Shown here one piece after another: positions 37,466-46,268 of a stretch of 64,000 nucleotides of DNA (positions are counted from its first letter, which is position 1; every line of letters starts with the position of its first letter). A program made the translations under genes and the position numbers. Below the pieces are notes generated by a model. It was not told the DNA's origin. It searched no databases and was given only the letters and a program-made list of their open reading frames with translations. This DNA is from Panacibacter microcysteis (GTDB lineage: Bacteria > Bacteroidota > Bacteroidia > Chitinophagales > Chitinophagaceae): positions 310,001 to 374,000 of the forward strand of contig NZ_JADWYR010000001.1 of the NCBI RefSeq assembly GCF_015831355.1, given 5' to 3'.

Positions 37466-37590
37466 TGAACGGATTGCGACGCAAGGGACGATGCCCAAAG
37501 ATCCTTTGCTGGTATTTTAAATAAAAAAAGAAATTATTATGAGCCCGGCTGCAGAATACATGGCGTCTTCGTTGCGTCGCACTCTTGTAC
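37466..37590. repeat. Tail-to-tail GTAC repeat composite
   Basis: Left unit (direct): head TGAACGGATTGCGACGCAAG with a B-type GCGACGC core but the A-type tail GGGACGATGCCCAAAGAT. Right unit (inverted): perfect B head at 37571-37590 with its tail starting GAGCCCGGCTGCAG at 37541. The rest of the 37250-37716 gap holds no gene that I can support. Confidence 0.75.
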
Positions 37591-37716
37591 TTTTTATCGT
37601 GAGGCAGCAGTGCGAAGCAGATGGACAGTGGAATACACAAAAGAAATTACAAATGTTATTTTGGCTGCTAACGCTATTTGATTATTTTTGCTGCCCGAAA
37701 TGTAAAACGGGATTAC

Positions 37717-37791
37717 GGAGGCTGTAGCTCAGTTGGTTAGAGCGTCAGTTTGTGGCACTGAAGGCCGTGGGTTCGAGACCCATCAGCCTCC
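37717..37791 (+). tRNA. tRNA-His (GTG)
   Basis: A 75-nt cloverleaf beginning with the extra G-1 typical of tRNA-His, pairing with C73. The acceptor is GAGGCTG / CAGCCTC, the D-arm GCTCAGTTGGTTAGAGC, the anticodon stem TCAGT / ACTGA with loop TTGTGGC (anticodon GTG at 37752-37754), and the T-arm GTGGG-TTCGAGA-CCCAT. The 3' CCA is not fully encoded. A terminator follows directly. Confidence 0.95.
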
Positions 37792-37798
37792 CAAAAGC

Positions 37799-37836
37799 AA
37801 AACCTTGTAAATACTGATGTTTACAAGGTTTTTTAT
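37799..37836 (+). terminator. Terminator after tRNA-His
   Basis: A 13-bp stem AAAACCTTGTAAA / TTTACAAGGTTTT with an 8-nt loop, followed by a T-run. Confidence 0.9.
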
Positions 37837-37850
37837 TTTAAACTGCTTCT

Positions 37851-38426
37851 ATGAATAATGCCCTTTTCCTCGTTCCGCTTATTGCTGCCCTGGCTTCCTG
37901 GCTGATGATCAGGATTAGCATTCGCAGCATTTTCTGGAAGAATGGACTGCTTGCAAGGGTTAAAGGCCCGTTGGCTGCAAGTATTGCCAGTGCTTTAAAT
38001 AAAGAAATACTCAACTCTTCTTTGCTTACGCAACAGCTTACAAGTGAAAAAACGCTTGAAAACGCAATGCCGGTTATAGAAACGCACACCGATCATTTTC
38101 TTAATCATAAACTAAAGGAGGCAATTCCTGTTATCTCCATGTTTGTAGGCGAAAAAATTATCAGCCAGTTAAAAGAATTGTTTCTGCAGGAGTTAAAAGA
38201 ACTCTTTCCATCTGTTATGTCGCAGTTTATCGGCAACTTGTCGCAAAGCGGCTCTCTTGAGCAAGAGATTGTGTTAAAATTGCATACGATATCTATTTCA
38301 GCAAGCAGGCAACTCTTTTACCGGAGGTTTGGCCAAAGCATCAGGAACATTGAATTCATTTTCGCCGCTGCCGGCCTCGTTGCAGGTTTTATACAATTGG
38401 CTATTACATTGCTTATACTGGCATAG
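37851..38426 (+). CDS. DUF445-like membrane protein
   Basis: A 191-aa protein with an N-terminal hydrophobic helix (LFLVPLIAALASWLMIRISI), an amphipathic helical middle and a C-terminal membrane helix (AAAGLVAGFIQLAITLLIL). The N-terminal pattern with a membrane segment followed by 'FWKNGLLARVKGPLA' resembles the short DUF445/YheB-type proteins, whose function is unknown. It begins 15 bp after the tRNA terminator. The ATG start is plausible; no alternative start upstream. Confidence 0.6.
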   Translation: MNNALFLVPLIAALASWLMIRISIRSIFWKNGLLARVKGPLAASIASALNKEILNSSLLTQQLTSEKTLENAMPVIETHTDHFLNHKLKEAIPVISMFVGEKIISQLKELFLQELKELFPSVMSQFIGNLSQSGSLEQEIVLKLHTISISASRQLFYRRFGQSIRNIEFIFAAAGLVAGFIQLAITLLILA

Positions 38427-38519
38427 AACAATACTGGTAATCCACTAATCTTATAAAAAACATTTCTATAAACCACCCTGCGTGTAGCATTTAAGACCTT
38501 GAAAAAAACAGCAATTTAA

Positions 38520-41177
38520 ATGAAACTATTACTTACCATTATTAGTTGTACACTTATTACAGCAATCTACGCGCAGCCTCCGGGCGGCGGTTTTAACAGG
38601 CAGGGTGCAGGTGGCCAGAATATGAATATGGGCCACATTTTTGGAAAAATCATTGACGATAAAACCAACAAAGGAATCGAGGGTGCCACTATTCAGCTAC
38701 TCGGAAAAAAATTTGATACGGCAACCCGTGCCATGAGAGATTATAACGCTGCCACATTACTTACGGAAAAGAATGGTGATTTCAATATTGAAAACCTTTC
38801 TTTATTTGGCAATTACACCATTCGCATTTCCGCCATTGGGTACGTTGATTATTCTGATACTGTATCCTTCGGTTTTAAACGACCACAACCAGGCGCAGCA
38901 CAACAGGGCAACCAGCAGGAGCGTATGCAGCAAATGATGAATGCCACTGATAAAGATCTCGGCAACATTAAACTTACAGCATCGGAAGCAAACCTTGGGA
39001 ATGTTACGGTTACCGCAGCCGCCAAGCCATTTTTTGAGATGGGTGTTGACAGGAAAGTCTTTAACGTAGATAAAAACATTGTGAGCTCCGGCCAGTCTGC
39101 TACTGAATTAATGAAGCAGATACCATCTTTAAATGTAGACATAGACGGTAACGTAACCATGCGCAATGCCAGCCCTACGTTGTTTGTAGATGGCAGGCCA
39201 ACAACGTTAACGCTGGACCAGATACCTGCCGACATTATAGACAAAGTGGAACTGGTAACAAACCCTTCTGCTAAATATGATGCATCGGGAGGCAATGCAG
39301 GCATTCTCAATATTGTACTGAAGAAAAATAAGAAAACAGGCTATAATGGCGGTATTCGCGGAGGTATAGACTCCCGCGGTAAAGTAAATACCGGGATAGA
39401 TATAAATGTGAGACAGAACAAACTCAACTTCTTTCTCAGTGGAAGTTATAACCAGCGCAAATCAAAATCCACCTCCTACATTAACAGGGATAACTTTTTT
39501 GATCCGCCAAGTAATATCTTACAAAATAGCAACTCAGTAAACGAAGGCTATTTTGCCTTTATACGTGGTGGCTTTGATTACCTGATAGACAACAGGAACA
39601 CGCTTTCTGTTTCCGGCAATTTTAACCGTGGCCAGTTTAACAGCGATGAAGACCAGGTTATAGATTCTACCATTGGTGGTTTGCTTGCCACGCACAGCAT
39701 GCGTACGGCATTTTCTGAACGTAATTTTAAAAACTATGGCGCACAGCTAAGCTTCAGGCACAACTTCAGAGAGAACGGTCATAATATTACTGCAGATGTT
39801 AACTATAACTCTAGCACAAACGATAACATAGGCGATTATAAAACGAACTATTACCTGCCCAACACCATTGCTTTTAAATATCCGTCTTTACTGCAACAAA
39901 CACTGGGTTCGGGTTTCAACAAATTTATTACCGTGCAGAGCGATTACGAAAATCAGCTGAATGAAAACATGAAAATTGAAGCTGGCGTACGAGGTGCACT
40001 AAGAAACTTCGAAAACCTGAACGAACAGTATGTGTATGATTATACCAACAGCAAATATGAATTACTGCCATCCATCAGCAGCAAATATAAATTCACTGAC
40101 CAGGTATATGCAGTATATACCACTTATAGCCTTAAAGCAAAAAAATGGACTTACCAGTTAGGGTTGCGTCTCGAAAGTTCCAACTATGATGGAACCCTCC
40201 TGGGTAAAGACTCTTCTTTCTCGGTTAAATATCCTGTAAGCCTTTTCCCGAGTGCATTTATTACATACAGGCTTGCTGAAAAACAGGATATACAAATCAA
40301 CTATTCAAGACGTATCAACAGGCCCAATTTCTTCCAGTTGATGCCGTTTATTGACAACAGTGATCCGCTGAATATCAGCATTGGTAATCCCGGGTTAAAT
40401 CCTGAGTTTACCAACTCTTTCGAGTTCAATTACAATTATGCTTATATCAAAGGAGCAAATCTCCTGATCTCTGCTTACTACAAAAGAACAAGCAACCTCA
40501 TCACCAATTACATTTACAGGGATGTTAACCCCGATACCTCTATCAATAAGAATGACAGTGTGTATTATACAACCTATGTAAACGCAGATAACAGCCGTTC
40601 ATTCGGTCTTGAATTTACCAACAGGATCACCATTGCCAAATTCTGGGATTTTACAACCAACCTCAATTTGTTCAATTCAAAAATCAATGGCGGCTCTGCA
40701 CAAAGTAATATCAGTACAGAAAGATGGAGCTGGTTCTTTAAAGTGAACAACAACTTTAAATTACCCAAAGGATTTTCTATACAGCTTTCCGGAGATTACC
40801 AGGCAAGAACCGTGCTGCCGGCTAATTCCGGTGGTGGCAGAGGACCTGGCGGTGGTGGATTCTTTGGTGGTGCCATTACCACGGCCCAAGGTTATATTGA
40901 CCCACGCTACAGCTTTGACGCAGCCATTAAAAAAGACTGGAGCTGGAAGAGTGGCGAAAGTCTTTCCATCACACTTAGCATGAACGATTTCATGCGTACA
41001 CAGTTATTCAAAACTTATTCAGAGTCTGATTATTTTAAACAGTATTCAGAGCGGAGAAGAGACCCGCAGGTACTACGCCTGAATGTTAATTATCGCTTTG
41101 GCAAGTTTGATGCAAACATCTTTAAACGCCGCAACAACAAAGCCGATTCCGGTGGTGGCGGTGAGATGATGCAGTAA
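38520..41177 (+). CDS. TonB-dependent receptor-like outer membrane beta-barrel protein
   Basis: An 885-aa outer-membrane protein with a signal peptide cut after IYAQ, a Gly/Gln/Asn-rich linker and a carboxypeptidase-regulatory-like domain (about 40-125; GKIIDDKTNKGIEGATIQL). The plug follows (about 180-265; ELMKQIPSLNVDIDGNVTMR, SAKYDASGGNAGILNIVLKK), then an outer-membrane beta-barrel of the OMP_b-brl_3 type. The final strand region (LNVNYRFGKFD) is followed by a polar, Gly-rich tail. Unlike SusC proteins it has no SusD partner. The substrate is unknown. A hairpin terminator lies 25 bp after the stop. Confidence 0.88.
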   Translation: MKLLLTIISCTLITAIYAQPPGGGFNRQGAGGQNMNMGHIFGKIIDDKTNKGIEGATIQLLGKKFDTATRAMRDYNAATLLTEKNGDFNIENLSLFGNYTIRISAIGYVDYSDTVSFGFKRPQPGAAQQGNQQERMQQMMNATDKDLGNIKLTASEANLGNVTVTAAAKPFFEMGVDRKVFNVDKNIVSSGQSATELMKQIPSLNVDIDGNVTMRNASPTLFVDGRPTTLTLDQIPADIIDKVELVTNPSAKYDASGGNAGILNIVLKKNKKTGYNGGIRGGIDSRGKVNTGIDINVRQNKLNFFLSGSYNQRKSKSTSYINRDNFFDPPSNILQNSNSVNEGYFAFIRGGFDYLIDNRNTLSVSGNFNRGQFNSDEDQVIDSTIGGLLATHSMRTAFSERNFKNYGAQLSFRHNFRENGHNITADVNYNSSTNDNIGDYKTNYYLPNTIAFKYPSLLQQTLGSGFNKFITVQSDYENQLNENMKIEAGVRGALRNFENLNEQYVYDYTNSKYELLPSISSKYKFTDQVYAVYTTYSLKAKKWTYQLGLRLESSNYDGTLLGKDSSFSVKYPVSLFPSAFITYRLAEKQDIQINYSRRINRPNFFQLMPFIDNSDPLNISIGNPGLNPEFTNSFEFNYNYAYIKGANLLISAYYKRTSNLITNYIYRDVNPDTSINKNDSVYYTTYVNADNSRSFGLEFTNRITIAKFWDFTTNLNLFNSKINGGSAQSNISTERWSWFFKVNNNFKLPKGFSIQLSGDYQARTVLPANSGGGRGPGGGGFFGGAITTAQGYIDPRYSFDAAIKKDWSWKSGESLSITLSMNDFMRTQLFKTYSESDYFKQYSERRRDPQVLRLNVNYRFGKFDANIFKRRNNKADSGGGGEMMQ

Positions 41178-41202
41178 TTTTCATAATGCACATGGGTAAT
41201 AA

Positions 41203-41236
41203 AAAAGAGGCTGCAATTGCAGTCTCTTTTCTTTTA
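41203..41236 (+). terminator. Terminator of the beta-barrel receptor gene
   Basis: Stem AAAAGAGGCTGCA / TGCAGTCTCTTTT around an AATT centre, with one G-T pair, followed by CTTTTAAATTT. Confidence 0.75.
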
Positions 41237-41247
41237 AATTTATTTAT

Positions 41248-41299
41248 GTACCCGGCATTAGTACTGCTATTAAGCGCCTGTTGCGTCGCACTCTTCAAC
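41248..41299 (-). repeat. GTAC repeat unit, type B head (inverted)
   Basis: Inverted head 41280-41299 (GTTGCGTCGCACTCTTCAAC; GTAC changed to CAAC) with the tail starting GTACCCGGC at 41248. With the A unit at 41927 it brackets the DUF4293 gene head-to-head. Confidence 0.8.
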
Positions 41300-41345
41300 T
41301 GCAGGAACAGGCTTGAACAAATGCGAAGATCGAAGCGGAAAAAAT

Positions 41346-41762
41346 TTACCGCAACCGGTCAACACTCTTTACCAGTTTTTCATCTTTATAAATTCCCCTG
41401 ATGGCGAGTAGTATAAACACAGGAGGAAGAAACACCAGCGGAGAACTCCAGTCATGTTTACCTTCTACAAATTTTGCTGTAGCACTAAAAAATAAAACAA
41501 TGTTTACGATGGCTAATACCAGCACTGCAAAAGATACTTTCATTTGCATTTTGCGGTCTTTGTAGAGAAAAATAGTCACCAGCGCAGCAATTGCCACGGC
41601 TACGGTAAGCACCATGAGCAACATATTATCCTGCGCGGTTAAAGACTGGAAGGTTTTAATGTTATTCTCCAGTTTATTACCACTGAAAAATGAAAGCTTC
41701 AGCGTAAGAAAAGAACAAACAGAAGCAAGTAACAACCAAATGGACTGAATTCTCTGTATCAT
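41346..41762 (-). CDS. DUF4293 family membrane protein
   Basis: A 138-aa inner-membrane protein with four predicted transmembrane helices. The N-terminus MIQRIQSIWLLLAS and the ILLAIRGIYKDEKLVKSVDRLR C-terminus are characteristic of DUF4293, a Bacteroidota family of unknown function. It is monocistronic and bracketed by GTAC repeat units. The C-terminal DRLR end is the usual one for the family, so the gene is complete. Confidence 0.85.
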   Translation of the reverse strand: MIQRIQSIWLLLASVCSFLTLKLSFFSGNKLENNIKTFQSLTAQDNMLLMVLTVAVAIAALVTIFLYKDRKMQMKVSFAVLVLAIVNIVLFFSATAKFVEGKHDWSSPLVFLPPVFILLAIRGIYKDEKLVKSVDRLR

Positions 41763-41926
41763 CAGAAAGGTTTTTGATTAGCAATTTTAGTAAAAATAAA
41801 CAACCGGTTCTATACTGCGGGAAATATAAAAGTCAAAATCTACGCCACTAAATTTTTAGAGATGGGCTTATGCAGAGTTGCGCACATGATGTCTTTAGCG
41901 CCCTGCCGCCGCCAAAAGTGCAGAAC

Positions 41927-41977
41927 GTACAAGTGAGTGACACAACCGGCGATGCCACAAAGAACCAATGCCGGTAA
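41927..41977 (+). repeat. GTAC repeat unit, type A head
   Basis: Perfect A head 41927-41946 with the type A tail CGGCGATGCCACAAAG ending GCCGGTAAC. It lies in the 318-bp divergent gap between the DUF4293 and ffh genes, which otherwise shows only the ffh promoter. Confidence 0.88.
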
Positions 41978-42050
41978 CCACAATAAATATTACACCAGCC
42001 ACCGGTTTTAAACAGCGCAAAACGCCCCTCACTTTACTCAAAACTTACTT

Positions 42051-42058
42051 TATATTTG
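42051..42058 (+). promoter_or_regulatory. -7 box of ffh
   Basis: TATATTTG (TAnnTTTG) 22 bp before the ATG, predicting a leader of about 18 nt. No clear -33 TTTG. Confidence 0.45.
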
Positions 42059-42080
42059 CAGCCCGTTTAACAGAAAAAAT

Positions 42081-43400
42081 ATGTTTAACAATCTTACCGA
42101 GCGTTTAGAATCTGCGTTTAAGAACCTGAAAGGTGAAGCGAGGATCAATGACCTTAATATTGCCAATACCGTTAAAGATATACGCCGTGCACTGATTGAT
42201 GCAGACGTAAACTATAAAATTGCCAAAGAGTTTACAGACAGGGTAAAAGACAAAGCTGTTGGCAGTAAGGTAATCAATGCTATTAGTCCGGGCCAGTTAA
42301 TGGTAAAGATCGTTAAAGACGAACTGGTAGAACTTATGGGCGGTGAAGAAGCCGAGTTTAATACTACCGGCAACCCCGCAGTAGTGTTGATTGCAGGTTT
42401 GCAAGGTAGTGGTAAAACAACTTTTAGCGGAAAGCTGGCCAGCTACCTGAAAAACCAAAAAGGCAAATCTCCCTTGCTCGTAGCTGCAGATATTTACAGG
42501 CCGGCAGCGATTGACCAACTGATGGTTCTTGGTGAGCAGATTGGTGTGGATGTATATAGCGAGCGTGAAAACAAAGATGCGGTAAGCATCGCGCAGAATG
42601 CCATTAAAGAAGCCAAAAGCAAAAATAAGAACATTGTTATTATAGATACCGCCGGTCGCCTTGCCATTGACGAAGCCATGATGGCCGAAGTGGCAAATGT
42701 AAAAGAAGCGGTAAAGCCAAATGAAATCTTGTTTGTTGTAGACAGTATGACCGGCCAGGACGCAGTTAATACAGCCAAAGCATTCAATGAACGTTTGGAT
42801 TTTACAGGTGTAGTACTTACCAAACTTGATGGTGATACAAGAGGTGGTGCTGCATTGTCGATCAAATACACGGTGCAGAAACCGATCAAATTTGTAAGCA
42901 GCGGTGAAAAGCTGGATACGCTGGATGTTTTCTACCCCGAGCGTATGGCGCAGCGTATTTTAGGCATGGGTGACATAACAACCCTTGTAGAAAAAGCACA
43001 GGCACAGTTTGACGAAGAACAGGCAAAAAAACTGGAAAAGAAAATCCGCAAAAACCAGTTCGACTTTCAGGACTTTCTTGATCAGCTACAGCAGATAAAA
43101 AAAATGGGAAACATCAAAGACCTGATGGGTATGATACCGGGAATGGGCAAGGCTATAAAAGACGTTGATATAAGTGATGATGCATTTAAAGGCGTGGAAG
43201 CAATCATTAATTCGATGACGCCGTATGAAAGAGCCAACCCTGATAGTATTACACCAGGGCGCAGGAACAGGATTGCAAAAGGTGCTGGTAAGCAGCTTGC
43301 AGATGTAAACGCGTTCATGAAACAATTTGAGCAAATGCGCCAGATGATGAAAATGATGAACAAAATGCCAATGGGTAAAATGCCGGGCATGAGAAAATAA
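42081..43400 (+). CDS. ffh: Signal recognition particle protein
   Basis: A 439-aa SRP GTPase that binds signal peptides and 4.5S RNA and docks with FtsY. The N domain comes first; the G domain has GLQGSGKTTFSGKLA (about residue 105), DTAGRLAID and TKLDGDTRGG; the methionine-rich M domain is at the C-terminus, ending in MMKMMNKMPMGKMPGMRK. Full family length. Neither ftsY nor the 4.5S RNA gene is nearby. A strong terminator follows. Confidence 0.97.
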   Translation: MFNNLTERLESAFKNLKGEARINDLNIANTVKDIRRALIDADVNYKIAKEFTDRVKDKAVGSKVINAISPGQLMVKIVKDELVELMGGEEAEFNTTGNPAVVLIAGLQGSGKTTFSGKLASYLKNQKGKSPLLVAADIYRPAAIDQLMVLGEQIGVDVYSERENKDAVSIAQNAIKEAKSKNKNIVIIDTAGRLAIDEAMMAEVANVKEAVKPNEILFVVDSMTGQDAVNTAKAFNERLDFTGVVLTKLDGDTRGGAALSIKYTVQKPIKFVSSGEKLDTLDVFYPERMAQRILGMGDITTLVEKAQAQFDEEQAKKLEKKIRKNQFDFQDFLDQLQQIKKMGNIKDLMGMIPGMGKAIKDVDISDDAFKGVEAIINSMTPYERANPDSITPGRRNRIAKGAGKQLADVNAFMKQFEQMRQMMKMMNKMPMGKMPGMRK

Positions 43401-43420
43401 CCGCAACATAAGCGTAAATG

Positions 43421-43453
43421 AAGCCGGCAATAAATTTTGTTGCCGGCTTTTTT
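43421..43453 (+). terminator. ffh terminator
   Basis: A 10-bp stem AAGCCGGCAA / TTGCCGGCTT with a 9-nt loop, followed by TTTT. Confidence 0.92.
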
Positions 43454-43596
43454 ATTGATATTACCTGCCGCGTACAGGCACATGCCTTCATAAGCATTTT
43501 CAAACGTCTTTTTTTGTTAAACTTCTGCACAAATAATTCAAATAACTTACTTGAATATTTTAATTTATAAGTCACAGTACAGATATTTGCCAATGA

Positions 43597-44796
43597 ATGA
43601 ATGTTAGTATGGATCTATCCTTCGATAACACCGAAACTGCATTTGCATACAAGAGTGATAAAGAGTTGAAAAACGGGCGTTGGTTGCTAAAAACCATGCA
43701 CTACCCTATGTTCGTAGCCGTAGGAACAAGGATCACTCCCTTCCTGATGAAAACAGGATTGCCAATTCACGGAATCATACGCAAAACAATATTTAAACAG
43801 TTTGTTGGTGGAGAAACATTGGAAGATACCCAACCTGTATGCGATATGCTGGCGAAGTATAACGTAAAGGTTATACTTGACTACGGCGTAGAGGGTAAGG
43901 AAAGTGAAGAAAGTTTTGACCATGCTACAGAAGAGTTCATTAAGGTAATCAATTACGCAGCCACGCAGGATAACATTCCGTTCATCAGCATAAAAGTTAC
44001 CGGTATTGCACGTTTTGGCTTATTGCAAACATTGAATGAAGCACCACGCTTAAGAAGCGGTGTACATGATCATGAAGAAGAAATTGCAGAGAGAGACCGT
44101 GTGTATGACCGGATGTACCGCATATGTGAAGCTGCTGCTGAAAAAGGTGTTGGCGTGCTTGTAGATGCAGAAGAAAGCTGGATACAGGATCCCGTGGACA
44201 GGCTTGTAATAGACATGATGTCTATTTTCAACAAAGAAAGACCGATTGTTTATAATACTATTCAACTTTATCGACACGACAGGTTGCAATTTCTGAAAAT
44301 GAGTCACCGTATTGCCAGGCAAAAGCAGTTTAAACTGGCTGTTAAGCTGGTGCGCGGGGCCTACATGGAAAAAGAAAGAGCAAGAGCTGACGAACATGGA
44401 TACCCTTCTCCTATTCAGCCGGATAAAGAAAGTACTGACAGGGATTACAACGAAGCGGTGCGTTTTTGCCTTGAGAATATTGCCGATACGGCTGTTATTG
44501 TGGCATCTCACAATGAAGAAAGTAACCTGCTTGCGGCACAACTGCTGGATGAAAAAGGTTTACAGCACAATCACCCGAACGTACATTTTTCCCAATTGTA
44601 CGGCATGAGCGACAATATCACTTTCAATCTTGGTAAGGCTGGCTACTCAGTAAGCAAATATTTACCCTTTGGCCCCATACGCGATGTTATTCCGTATCTT
44701 ATGCGCAGGGCGCAGGAAAATACCAGTGTAAGCGGGCAAACAGGCAGGGAATTATCTCTGATCAACAAAGAGTTGGAAAGGCGCAAAGCCGGGTAA
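43597..44796 (+). CDS. Proline dehydrogenase
   Basis: A 399-aa monofunctional flavoenzyme that oxidises proline to pyrroline-5-carboxylate, feeding electrons to the quinone pool. The TIM-barrel domain shows KVILDYGVEG, FISIKVTGIARFG, VDAEESWIQDP, LAVKLVRGAYMEKER and VIVASHNEES, matching Bacteroidota proline dehydrogenases. The P5C dehydrogenase is encoded elsewhere. Several ATGs cluster at the start (43593-43609); MDLSFDN from 43609 is an equally good beginning. It is monocistronic by spacing. Confidence 0.93.
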   Translation: MNVSMDLSFDNTETAFAYKSDKELKNGRWLLKTMHYPMFVAVGTRITPFLMKTGLPIHGIIRKTIFKQFVGGETLEDTQPVCDMLAKYNVKVILDYGVEGKESEESFDHATEEFIKVINYAATQDNIPFISIKVTGIARFGLLQTLNEAPRLRSGVHDHEEEIAERDRVYDRMYRICEAAAEKGVGVLVDAEESWIQDPVDRLVIDMMSIFNKERPIVYNTIQLYRHDRLQFLKMSHRIARQKQFKLAVKLVRGAYMEKERARADEHGYPSPIQPDKESTDRDYNEAVRFCLENIADTAVIVASHNEESNLLAAQLLDEKGLQHNHPNVHFSQLYGMSDNITFNLGKAGYSVSKYLPFGPIRDVIPYLMRRAQENTSVSGQTGRELSLINKELERRKAG

Positions 44797-44970
44797 CACC
44801 AACACCCCCATTATTTTTTGCTTTCTTTTTTACCGGGGAAAAAAATTCACATGCCTCAAAAACAAGCCACGGCACACTTTTGGCTTTCCTCCTGTTTATA
44901 GCTTGGCAGTTTTAATGGCCATAATCTTAAACCTCGCAAGCTTTTACAAGTCAATAAAAAAATCAAGGTT

Positions 44971-45957
44971 ATGAAGACGGGCAGCATATTTATAATCCTC
45001 ATTACGGACTTATTGTTATCCTCATGCTCTAAAGACAATGCGTACAGGAATACCAACACTCCACCAGATAACCCATCGGGCACCGCATTTAAAGATGTAA
45101 CATACGCAACAAATACCAACTGGCTTGGCCAGCAGGAAGACCTTAAACTGGATGTTTACCAGCCGGCAAACATGGTTGATGGTGTTAAATATCCGCTACT
45201 CGTATGGATCCACGGCGGAGGTCTCGTGGGTGGCGACAAATCAAGTTCAGACAAATTTTGTACGGCCATTGCCAACAAAGGGTTTATCGTTTCATCCATC
45301 AATTACCGCCTCGGCTGGACACAGGACGAAAACAATACCTGTAATGGCGATACCACGCAGGCAAAAGAAGCGTCTTACCGTGCGGTACAGGATGCAAGAG
45401 CAGCACTGCGGTTTCTCGTGGCTAATGCAACCACATACGATATAGATACAAGCTGGGTGTTTATTGGAGGTGCCAGTGCAGGAGGTATTATCACCCTTAA
45501 CACATCTTACTATACCCAACAGCTGGCAGACGATTTTATGCCTGCTATCACCGCGAAGCTCGGTTCCCTGGACCAGGGTAACACGCTGAAAAACACCTAC
45601 CAGATAAAAGGTATTCTTTCTATGTGGGGCGGCATGTCGAGGCCGGAGATCATTACCGCAGCCAATGCAAAACCAACCATTTTTTACCACGGTACGGCAG
45701 ACCAGGTAGTTCCTTTTGATATTTCACATTATTATACCTGCGATAATTTTCCTGCGAGTTACGGCACAAAGCCTTTGTATGAAAGACTTACTACACTGGG
45801 CATTCCGGCGGTGGCCCACATAGAACCCGGTGGCGGCCATGGGGTATTTAACGACGATTTCCTCGTTTCCAACAGTGTATGTTTTCTTAACAGCCTGATG
45901 TCTAAAACCCCGGAAAAAGGATATTATGTAGGCGATAATGCCATGAGTTGCAAGTAG
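44971..45957 (+). CDS. Lipoprotein carboxylesterase (alpha/beta hydrolase)
   Basis: A 328-aa lipoprotein (lipobox LSSC, Cys19) of the alpha/beta-hydrolase esterase type. The oxyanion HGGG is in VWIHGGGLVGGDK, the nucleophile is the Ser of GGASAGG, and the acid and base are probably Asp of GTADQVVP and His of GGGHGVF. It should hydrolyse carboxylic esters or acylated sugars outside the cytoplasm; the substrate is unknown. Several cysteines late in the chain could form disulphides. It ends at a hairpin terminator 25 bp past the stop. Confidence 0.88.
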   Translation: MKTGSIFIILITDLLLSSCSKDNAYRNTNTPPDNPSGTAFKDVTYATNTNWLGQQEDLKLDVYQPANMVDGVKYPLLVWIHGGGLVGGDKSSSDKFCTAIANKGFIVSSINYRLGWTQDENNTCNGDTTQAKEASYRAVQDARAALRFLVANATTYDIDTSWVFIGGASAGGIITLNTSYYTQQLADDFMPAITAKLGSLDQGNTLKNTYQIKGILSMWGGMSRPEIITAANAKPTIFYHGTADQVVPFDISHYYTCDNFPASYGTKPLYERLTTLGIPAVAHIEPGGGHGVFNDDFLVSNSVCFLNSLMSKTPEKGYYVGDNAMSCK

Positions 45958-45982
45958 CATAAACTTTAATGTATATATCTCG

Positions 45983-46010
45983 AAACCGGTTCAGCGCAAC
46001 CGGTTTTTTT
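45983..46010 (+). terminator. Terminator of the esterase gene
   Basis: Stem AAACCGGTT / AACCGGTTT with loop CAGCGC, followed by TTTTT. Confidence 0.9.
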
Positions 46011-46012
46011 CT

Positions 46013-46223
46013 GTAGCCGGCACAAGCTTTTCATGGCATCGCCTGTTGCCACGCTCGGTTCGGGGTTCCGTTTTTATGGCGGCTGAGGCGATCTGTTTAC
46101 TCAACCATCTTGCTGGTACGGCTTTCTTTGCTGGTTAATATTTGCTATCGCCTGCTCCACAAAGCTCCAACAGTATAAGTGAGTGACACAACAGGCGATG
46201 CCACCTTCACTACAGCCCGTTAC
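46013..46223. repeat. GTAC repeat pair, one arm degenerate (A inverted, A direct)
   Basis: Left: an inverted A tail (TGGCATCGCCTGTTG) whose head then diverges (CCACGCTCGG, up to 46064). Right: direct A head GTATAAGTGAGTGACACAAC (46173-46192) with the tail AGGCGATGCC ending near CCCGTTAC at 46223. It is the only close pair with two A-type arms. The 311-bp gap between the esterase and rlmN genes holds this, the preceding terminator and the rlmN promoter. Confidence 0.7.
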
Positions 46224-46256
46224 CAAATCCTTCACTAAAAAGAAAGCACCGTGCGC

Positions 46257-46264
46257 TATCTTTG
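46257..46264 (+). promoter_or_regulatory. -7 box immediately upstream of rlmN
   Basis: TATCTTTG ends 4 bp before ATG 46269. It falls inside the longer GTG-initiated frame, which argues for the trimmed start and a leaderless mRNA. Confidence 0.45.
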
Positions 46265-46268
46265 CGGC

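Noticed and set aside
46251-46268. GTG start extending RlmN by six codons
   Set aside because: A TATCTTTG promoter box overlaps this extension and the family N-terminus fits ATG 46269.
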